DNA of 51,415 nt, from positions 1 through 51,415 of the forward strand of contig JAAYTY010000044.1 in NCBI GenBank assembly GCA_012523605.1, given 5' to 3'. The translations under genes were made by a program, and so were the position numbers. Below, in pieces: positions 45,019-51,415 of this stretch (positions within the stretch are counted from its first letter, which is position 1; the number at the start of each line of letters is the position of its first letter). This stretch comes from Candidatus Fermentibacterota bacterium (GTDB lineage Bacteria; Fermentibacterota; Fermentibacteria; Fermentibacterales; Fermentibacteraceae). A model generated the notes under the pieces. That model saw only the letters and a list, made by a program, of their open reading frames with translations, made no database searches and was not told the DNA's origin.

Positions 45019-47129
45019 CGCCGCACCTCGATCCTGTCCAGATAGATCCCTTCGAGGTCGCGCGCCGGGAGCGGTTCCGACGGGAAGATGCAGGTCACCT
45101 CGCCGGGCCTGGCGGCGAGCGTTACAACGACAGTCGTGTCCCGCAGGTTGCCCGGTTCGGGATTCCGCCCGGTTTCGCCCCTGCGGACGGCGCGCACCCA
45201 CCGAGGCGGCTCCCTCATCCCCGTGGAGAGAAGCATCCGGGCCGCGCTCTCCCCGCATCTCGCGGACAGGCCGAGGGGTTCTCCATGGGTCAGCGCCCTG
45301 AGGTGCAGCCTGAGCTCGAACTCCGGGCCCCCGCCTGGAGGGGCGGGAAGCAGGACGGCGTCGCCCGGTTCCGAAAGGCGCAGCATAAGCTCGCGGGAGC
45401 CTTCGAAGGCCATCCTCTCCCTCGGATCGGGCGAGGCGGGGTAGATACTGCACCCGACCCTGCCGGACGGCGGAAGGTCCTCAGCCTCCCAGGCGGTGGG
45501 AACCGCCGGTTGAAGCGATGCGAAAAGGACGAGCGCGAGCGGCGGAACAGCGAGCGACGCGCCCTCGCGGCCCCTTCCGTAGAGAACCGCCGACACCGCC
45601 CATGCTGCAGCCCAGCCGGCTGTCGCGACGGCGTCGGGCCGCAGCATCGAAGGGAGGAGCGCGCCTGCGCCTGCCCCCCGTGCGCCCGCCACCCATTCCA
45701 GGATCCTGTCCGTGCCGTCGAGGTAGTTGAATCTCAGGTCTGGCATGACGAAGCAGGCGCCCGACGCCAGCGCAGAGAGGGCGATGAACCCGCCGCCCCT
45801 GCCGGATGACAGGGCGTGGGCCATGCCGAGCGCGAACAGAGGAAGCAGAGGCATGAAGGGCCTGCCCCAGGGCGTCGGGCACGAGTGCCAGTCCAGGGGC
45901 TGCCAGAGCACGAGGACCGCCAGGTAGGCCGCCGAGGACAACACGAGGGGTCTCGCGAGGGCGGACCTGCGGAGGGAGTGTGCCAGGCCGAACGCCGCTG
46001 GCAGAAGCCAGGGGGCGCGCCAGAGCAGGCCGGTCTCCTGATCCAGCAGCATCCAGAGCGGCGCCATGACGATGTCCGGAAGGGTGGCGACCGTCCTGTG
46101 CCAGACAACGGCGAGCGATTCGACGTTTCCATACCTCATCCAGAAGAGCCTGCCGCCCAGGACGGCCCTGTCCGCGAGCAGGATGCCGGCGAGAACGACG
46201 AGCCCGGCCGCCATCCATGCGAGACGCCTCCTGGAACTCATCATGGAGAGAGAGGCTAGGGCAAGCCCGGCGCCGGCCGCTGCGAACCTCAGCTTCAGGA
46301 GGGCGAGGGCCAGGGCGCACAAGATGACGGGCACGAAGCGTCCCCGGGAGGACAGAAACGCTCCCAGCGCAACGAGACCAGCGGCGGCGAAGTCGGGATA
46401 GGCGAGCCCGGCGACCGCGGCTCCGGGAAGCAGCAGTACGGAAAGAACGGCCGCCCGGCCGTGCTCGCCGGTCCTCTCGCGGGACAGCATCAGGGCGACC
46501 AGCGAAGCCGAGACGGCGGTCACGATGAGAGCCGCGATGCGGAATCCGGGGAGCCCGAGCAGGACCCCCGGCAGGATGAGGAGCGGGAAAGCGGGCTGGA
46601 AGTGGCTGAGCCCCTGGGCATCGGCGATCTCGGGAGACACGGTTGCGACCGGATCGTACTGCCTCAGATCGTCCGAGGCGTCCAGATCTCCGTCCTGAAC
46701 GATGCTCCCGGCGACCGCCGCATAGTAGGGCTCGTCGCCGGTGAAGGGCACCAGCATGATGACGAGAGGCGCGAGCGGCAGCAGTGCCGTCGCGGCGCTC
46801 CTCCTGGAGGAGCCATCCGGCTCGAGCAGGGTTAACACGCCTGCGGCCGCGGCCGACATGGACGCGAGCAGCACGGCTCTTCCAAGAGGCCAGGCCGCTC
46901 CGGTCACCACGAACACCGCGAGGAAGGCCAGGGAGCATCGCCATCTCCGCGCGCCGGGGGAGACGGCGCCGGCCAGGAGCCAGGCCAGCGGGACGAGGCG
47001 ACCCAGAGTCCCCGGCAGCGGCAGGCCGAGCAGTCTCCAAGCGAGGAACACGGTCAGCCCCCCTACAAGTCCGGTGAAGGCTCCAGGCAGCCTCCCGGGG
47101 AGGGCGGCAGGATTCCCGAGGAGCCTCAC
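45015..47129 (-). CDS. Polytopic GT-C/PMT-like membrane protein (GTG start)
   Basis: Many TM helices; FTGDEPYYAAVAGSIVQDGDLD loop; C-terminal soluble domain. Confidence 0.65.
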   Translation of the reverse strand: MRLLGNPAALPGRLPGAFTGLVGGLTVFLAWRLLGLPLPGTLGRLVPLAWLLAGAVSPGARRWRCSLAFLAVFVVTGAAWPLGRAVLLASMSAAAAGVLTLLEPDGSSRRSAATALLPLAPLVIMLVPFTGDEPYYAAVAGSIVQDGDLDASDDLRQYDPVATVSPEIADAQGLSHFQPAFPLLILPGVLLGLPGFRIAALIVTAVSASLVALMLSRERTGEHGRAAVLSVLLLPGAAVAGLAYPDFAAAGLVALGAFLSSRGRFVPVILCALALALLKLRFAAAGAGLALASLSMMSSRRRLAWMAAGLVVLAGILLADRAVLGGRLFWMRYGNVESLAVVWHRTVATLPDIVMAPLWMLLDQETGLLWRAPWLLPAAFGLAHSLRRSALARPLVLSSAAYLAVLVLWQPLDWHSCPTPWGRPFMPLLPLFALGMAHALSSGRGGGFIALSALASGACFVMPDLRFNYLDGTDRILEWVAGARGAGAGALLPSMLRPDAVATAGWAAAWAVSAVLYGRGREGASLAVPPLALVLFASLQPAVPTAWEAEDLPPSGRVGCSIYPASPDPRERMAFEGSRELMLRLSEPGDAVLLPAPPGGGPEFELRLHLRALTHGEPLGLSARCGESAARMLLSTGMREPPRWVRAVRRGETGRNPEPGNLRDTTVVVTLAARPGEVTCIFPSEPLPARDLEGIYLDRIEVRR

Positions 47130-47899
47130 TGCGCTCCTCCGGGGCCGACGATGATCACGGGATGCTCGAACGGCCTGTAGGGCCGGACGAGTCTTATGGT
47201 CAGAACGGTTTCGGAGGAGGGTATCTCGAGCATTGTCACGCCGGGCGGCAGGGCTGTCGCGAAGAAGTCGCCCGAAGCGAGCCCCACGGGCAGCGAGTCC
47301 CTTGTTCCACCGCACTCGATGCGCATGGAGAAGGGGTCGTTCCAAATACCAGGCGGTATTCTCACCTCGAGCACCGGTGAAGCCCTGTCGAGCACCGCCG
47401 TTCCCGGCCAGGCGACCCCGCCCCGGGTGAAGGCCTCCTGCATCACGGCAGGTTCCGGCTCGGTCACCGAAGGCAGGCCGAGAAAGGCCGTGGCGACGAG
47501 AAGACCGGTTGGAACAGCGACTCTCCTGATCCGTCGATCCATCGGGAGCAGGCCGGCCAGCGCGGCGGCGCACCAGGCCCAGTACCCCGAGACGGCGCCG
47601 GCCTGCCCCGCGAGGAGGACGGCGAAGCAACCGGCCGCCCTGGCGGCGAATCCCTGCGAGAAGGCTTCCGCCGCGAGCCCGGCGGCGGCGACCAGAGCAG
47701 GAGCATCCTGGGAACCTCCGAGCACTCCGGCACCCAGAGCGGCCATGCCCGATGCGAGAATCACGGGCGAGGATCTCGCGGCGAGGAGGGCCGCGCCGGC
47801 GAGCGCCCAGGCGGCGGAAGCGGCGGGATCGCCGCCCAGGGCGATTCTGACGAGCGCAACGGCCGCGGTGCCGGCTGCCCAGCCGAGACGCCTCACCAT
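47126..47899 (-). CDS. Membrane protein of unknown function
   Basis: N-terminal TM helices plus extracytoplasmic C-terminal domain; 4-bp overlap with downstream gene. Confidence 0.6.
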   Translation of the reverse strand: MVRRLGWAAGTAAVALVRIALGGDPAASAAWALAGAALLAARSSPVILASGMAALGAGVLGGSQDAPALVAAAGLAAEAFSQGFAARAAGCFAVLLAGQAGAVSGYWAWCAAALAGLLPMDRRIRRVAVPTGLLVATAFLGLPSVTEPEPAVMQEAFTRGGVAWPGTAVLDRASPVLEVRIPPGIWNDPFSMRIECGGTRDSLPVGLASGDFFATALPPGVTMLEIPSSETVLTIRLVRPYRPFEHPVIIVGPGGAQ

Positions 47900-49206
47900 C
47901 ACTCCCGCCCCTCGAAGTCGAAATAGAGCATTCTGACCGTGGGCATGTCCACCCTGTCGTCCAGCGCCAGATAGCTCCTTCCCGCCGGCACGGGCAGTCT
48001 GACCAGTGTCCTGCCCGAAGGGAGATGGAATGCCGGCCCGGGCTCCGCTCCGAGCCAGAGCCTTCCTGTGTGCGGGATGTCGCTCTCCAGGAGGATCGAG
48101 ACCGTCCCGGGCGATCTCACGGACATCGCGCCGTAGCCCGAGAACGAGACTCCCGATCCGGACGCGCTCCAGCCGGGGCCTGCGGTCACGGTTCCGCCCC
48201 TGTCGAGATGGAAAGGTCTTCCGGGCCTGATCGACGGGAGATCGGTCGGGGCGGGCGCCGGGAGCCGCGGTATGCGCTCGGGCTGGATCGAAGGCTCGAG
48301 AACGGCGGAGACGAAAGCCCCGAGCCTCCTGAAAAGCGGGCGCCCGCGCAACGCGCACCGCGCGATGTCTCTGAACTCGCCGAATGCCGTCCGTACCGGC
48401 ATGCGGGCCGCTCTGCCGCCGAGATATTTCCTGGCAAGCAGAGCCGCCGATCTCGTCTCCCAGGCCTCCGCCTCGCTCCTCCTGCTGGAGGAGCCCACCA
48501 TGTGAAGCCCCCACGCCCCGGGCAGAAGCTCGAAGCTGTAGCCCGCCGCCGCGGTTCTGAGACACAGATCGACATCCTCGAAATACATGAAGAATCTCTC
48601 GTCGAAGCCGCCCACCGATCGGAGCACCCGGGTCCTCCAGAGCGAGACGGCCGCGCCGACTCCGGGCACGGGTCTGGGCCCCGGGTTGCCGGGCTCGGGC
48701 TCGAATCTCATGAATCCGAGATCGAATCCCCTCAGACCGGCCGTGATCCCCAGCCCCCTCCCGGCGGTCACCTCCGGCCACTCCCACAGGCCGAGCCGGG
48801 GCTGGACCGCGGCCGTACCCGGCGAGGCGTCGAGCCTGGCCTCCAGAGCCGAGAGAGATTCCGGGCCTATTCGTGCATCGGCGTTGAGAAGGAGCGTGTA
48901 AGGGGTTCTGACCCTCATCAGTCCGAGGTTGTTGGCGTAGCCGAATCCTCCGTTCCATCCGCTGCGCACGAGCATGCCCGGCATCAGCGCCCGCTCCAGC
49001 ATGTCCGCAGTGCCGTCGCTGGAGGCGTTGTCAACGATCAGCGGGGTTGCGAGGCTCTCCAGCCTGCCGAGTGTCTCGATCAGCGAAGGCGCGAGCCTTA
49101 CGGCGTTGTAGGTGACGACCAGGGCCGTAATGCGGGGGGAACCGCCCTCCGCCGGGGGTGGGGTCCGGCGCTCATCTGGGCCGCGCGGGGGTGTCAGGAA
49201 GCTCAT
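47899..49206 (-). CDS. GT2 family glycosyltransferase (rhamnosyltransferase-like) with C-terminal extension
   Basis: ALVVTYNAVRLAPSLIETL, IVDNASSDGTADML, LLLNADARIGPES, FFMYFEDVDLCLR. Confidence 0.9.
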   Translation of the reverse strand: MSFLTPPRGPDERRTPPPAEGGSPRITALVVTYNAVRLAPSLIETLGRLESLATPLIVDNASSDGTADMLERALMPGMLVRSGWNGGFGYANNLGLMRVRTPYTLLLNADARIGPESLSALEARLDASPGTAAVQPRLGLWEWPEVTAGRGLGITAGLRGFDLGFMRFEPEPGNPGPRPVPGVGAAVSLWRTRVLRSVGGFDERFFMYFEDVDLCLRTAAAGYSFELLPGAWGLHMVGSSSRRSEAEAWETRSAALLARKYLGGRAARMPVRTAFGEFRDIARCALRGRPLFRRLGAFVSAVLEPSIQPERIPRLPAPAPTDLPSIRPGRPFHLDRGGTVTAGPGWSASGSGVSFSGYGAMSVRSPGTVSILLESDIPHTGRLWLGAEPGPAFHLPSGRTLVRLPVPAGRSYLALDDRVDMPTVRMLYFDFEGRE

Positions 49207-50438
49207 CTCCCCTCCCGCGGGGCGCACTCGGCCAGTCTCTCGTAGAACCTGCCCGTGACCGCCTCCCATGTGCGTTCGGAGAGGACCTGTCTCCTGCCTT
49301 CCTCCCCCATGGCGGAAGCTGCGTCGGGGTCTTTCAGCAGCAGTCCTATCCTGTGGGCGAGGGTTCTGGCGTCGCCGAAGGGGGCAAGCCAGCCGTTCGC
49401 GCCCTCCCTGATCAGCTCGGGCATGGCGCCGGACCAGCAGCCTACAACGGGCCTGCCGCACGCCCAGGCCTCCAGCAGGCCTATGCCGAAGCAGTCGAGT
49501 CTCGACGGAAGGACGAAAACGTCGCAGGCGGCGATGATGTCGGCCCTGTCCTCCTGCCGCACGTAGCCGGTCGAGACGAGCCTGCCCGGGGGCAGGGCCC
49601 TCAGCGCGTCGTCGAGGACAGGTCTCATGTCGCCGAGCAGGGGTCCGGCGAGGACCAGAGTGAAGTCCGCGCCTCCCGCCCACAGCTCCCTGCAGGCTTC
49701 GATCAGATGGCCGGAGCCCCTGTCGAGGCAGTGTGCGGTGAGGCTGAGCACCATCCTGTTCTCTACGCCGAGGGCGTGCCGCCCTCTGGCCGGGTCGGCT
49801 TCGGCGAACTCGGCCGGATCGATCCCGCTTCCGAGAACGAGAACCCTCTCGGGAGCGACACCCATGTCGAGGAACAGGTCACGTTCGAAGAGGCTCTGCG
49901 CGACGACGAAGGAGCTTCGCCGGAGCACCTCGGGCTGCGTGCCGTCGAAGTACCTGATCGCGTCCACCCTCCTGTGCTTCTCTCCCACGTTGGCGTGGGG
50001 GACCGACGCCAGCCCGGCACGGAACCTCCGGGCGTGACGATAACCGAGGCGCAGAACGAAGGGCATGGCGTTTGCGTGGACGAAACCGAAGCCGTGATCC
50101 CGCGCCAGCCAGCGCTCCATGGACGGAACGAAGGGATTGGGATAGAAGTGGAGGTCGGGCCCGCCGCTCCTGAGTCTCCTGAGGACCGCCCTGAGGAGGT
50201 CCTGCACCGGGGGATTCACTACCGGGAATCGGATTATCTCGACTCCGTCGCGGGTTTCGCGCCTGCCCTCCACCCTCCTCCCGGACCGGCAGGTGAAAGC
50301 AGACATGTCCCATGCATCGGTAGTCGCGATGACGCAGGTGTGACCGAAGCGCAAGCCCGCGCGGGCGTGCTCAAGGACGTATCGTTCGGCCCCGCCGTGA
50401 AAAGGCGCCGACCTGTGCACAAGGTGGAGTATCCTCAC
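49203..50438 (-). CDS. GT4 family glycosyltransferase (GTG start)
   Basis: VRILHLVHRSAPFHGGAERYVLEHARAG; PSRLDCFGIGLLEAWACGRPVVGCWSGAMPELI. Confidence 0.92.
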   Translation of the reverse strand: MRILHLVHRSAPFHGGAERYVLEHARAGLRFGHTCVIATTDAWDMSAFTCRSGRRVEGRRETRDGVEIIRFPVVNPPVQDLLRAVLRRLRSGGPDLHFYPNPFVPSMERWLARDHGFGFVHANAMPFVLRLGYRHARRFRAGLASVPHANVGEKHRRVDAIRYFDGTQPEVLRRSSFVVAQSLFERDLFLDMGVAPERVLVLGSGIDPAEFAEADPARGRHALGVENRMVLSLTAHCLDRGSGHLIEACRELWAGGADFTLVLAGPLLGDMRPVLDDALRALPPGRLVSTGYVRQEDRADIIAACDVFVLPSRLDCFGIGLLEAWACGRPVVGCWSGAMPELIREGANGWLAPFGDARTLAHRIGLLLKDPDAASAMGEEGRRQVLSERTWEAVTGRFYERLAECAPREGR

Positions 50439-51415
50439 TCCGCGATTCTCCTGTACAGCTCGCAGGCCGCCGATGCGGCGGCGACCCAGGTGCGTCTCGG
50501 CGCCTCTCTCGCCATCGCCCGGAGTTCCCAGGCCAGCCCGCCCCTGCCTATCTCCAGCATGGAGGCGCTCCATGCAGAGGCATCTCCTGGCGGCAGGAGG
50601 ATGCCGCCCCTTCCCACTGTCTCGGGCAGTGCGGCCGCGTCGCTGGCAACAACCCCGCAGCCGCAGGCCATGGCTTCGAGCACGGGGAGTCCGAGCCCTT
50701 CGCACTCGCTGGGAGCCAGGAGCGCGGCGGCGCCGCGGTACAGGGCGAGGAGATCGCCGTCGGGAAGACCCTCGAAGACCCTCACGCCGCCGCCCGCGAC
50801 TTCCGGTCTCTTCCATCCGCCCTGTCCCACCATCACGAGGTCGAGGTCGAGACCCGCCAGACAAGCCTGGCGAAAGGCTTCGATCAGCATGGGGATGTTC
50901 TTCCTCGGGACGAAGTTGCCCACGTGGAGAAGGAAGCCCCGCCCCGCCAGCCCCAGCCTCTCGAGAACGGCGGCGTCGGGTTCTCCGGGAGTGAAGATGT
51001 CGTCCGCCGCGCCCGGGGCCACCTCGATGCGCCCCGGGGGCACTCCGATGACTGCCGCCGCCCTGTCCGCGGCCCACTTCGAGATGGCCAGCGCGCCGGC
51101 ACCCGCCCGCAGCAGCCCGGCCTCGATTCTGGAGTATCTCACGGTTTGTTCGGTGTGCCACTCCGGGTGCTCGAGCGCCGTCGTGTCATATACGGTTACC
51201 ACCGAACGAGCGCCGGAAGGAGCGAAGGGCTGAACGCCGCAGTGGTGATAGACATCGCATCCGGCTTCCGCCGCAAGCCTGGCGCTCCTCGAGCGCTCCT
51301 CGATACCGGCCGTCGAGGCCGCCCTCCTGACCAGCGGAACACCGCAGTACCAGGGAGAAGCGAGGACTAATGCGGCCTCCGGGACAGGGGGGGCGCCCGG
51401 ATGAGCAGCGGGGAC
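50435..51415 (-). CDS. GT4 family glycosyltransferase, truncated at window edge
   Basis: LHVGNFVPRKNIPMLIEAFRQA, APSECEGLGLPVLEAMACGCGVVASD; frame stays open upstream (PEAALVLASPWYCGVPLVRRAASTAG...CDVYHHCGVQPFAPSGARSVVTVYD) to the window end. Confidence 0.9.
   Translation of the reverse strand, partial: VPAAHPGAPPVPEAALVLASPWYCGVPLVRRAASTAGIEERSRSARLAAEAGCDVYHHCGVQPFAPSGARSVVTVYDTTALEHPEWHTEQTVRYSRIEAGLLRAGAGALAISKWAADRAAAVIGVPPGRIEVAPGAADDIFTPGEPDAAVLERLGLAGRGFLLHVGNFVPRKNIPMLIEAFRQACLAGLDLDLVMVGQGGWKRPEVAGGGVRVFEGLPDGDLLALYRGAAALLAPSECEGLGLPVLEAMACGCGVVASDAAALPETVGRGGILLPPGDASAWSASMLEIGRGGLAWELRAMAREAPRRTWVAAASAACELYRRIAE

Noticed and set aside
1-51415. CRISPR array, IS element, prophage or toxin-antitoxin system
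   Set aside because: No regularly spaced repeats, transposase, phage structural genes or recognisable TA pairs found on reading through the window.

Overview
The window is a GC-rich, gene-dense bacterial chromosome segment. Lineage is not provable here; gene content suggests an uncultured FCB-type phylum such as Fermentibacteria (inference). From about 9.3 to 39.4 kb and 41.3 to 51.4 kb nearly all genes are on the minus strand, many joined by 4-bp ATGA/GTGA overlaps.

Contents in coordinate order:
(1) A group-4-type membrane [NiFe] hydrogenase operon whose upstream genes are sulfhydrogenase beta/gamma-like (HydB/HydG) NAD(P)H modules.
(2) A divergent operon of a polyferredoxin, a tungsten aldehyde:ferredoxin oxidoreductase (AOR) family protein and a GHMP kinase.
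(3) A long minus-strand block: GNAT, sulfatase-like protein, polA, two GT9-like proteins, pgsA, tRNA-Gly(CCC), dapF, an STT3-like protein, mglA, hslU, hslV, a DUF2723-like protein, xerC, topA, a zinc-finger/TM protein, a second mglA, tatA, a DUF4321-like protein, a Gx-transporter, two GT4, a nucleotidyltransferase, ptsI, ptsH, hprK and hpf.
(4) An archaeal-type GatE on the plus strand.
(5) An NtrC-type two-component system whose Fis-type HTH is separated from the AAA+ domain by one in-frame stop codon.
(6) A glycosyltransferase/membrane glycan locus running off the right edge.

Most interesting signals: a bacterial GatE homologue; the split NtrC/Fis gene; a leaderless-looking 40-codon upstream ORF ending on the hpf start codon; a tRNA whose encoded CCA shares its A with the next gene's ATG; and the composite HydBG/group-4 hydrogenase. 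No CRISPR array, transposon or prophage was recognised.
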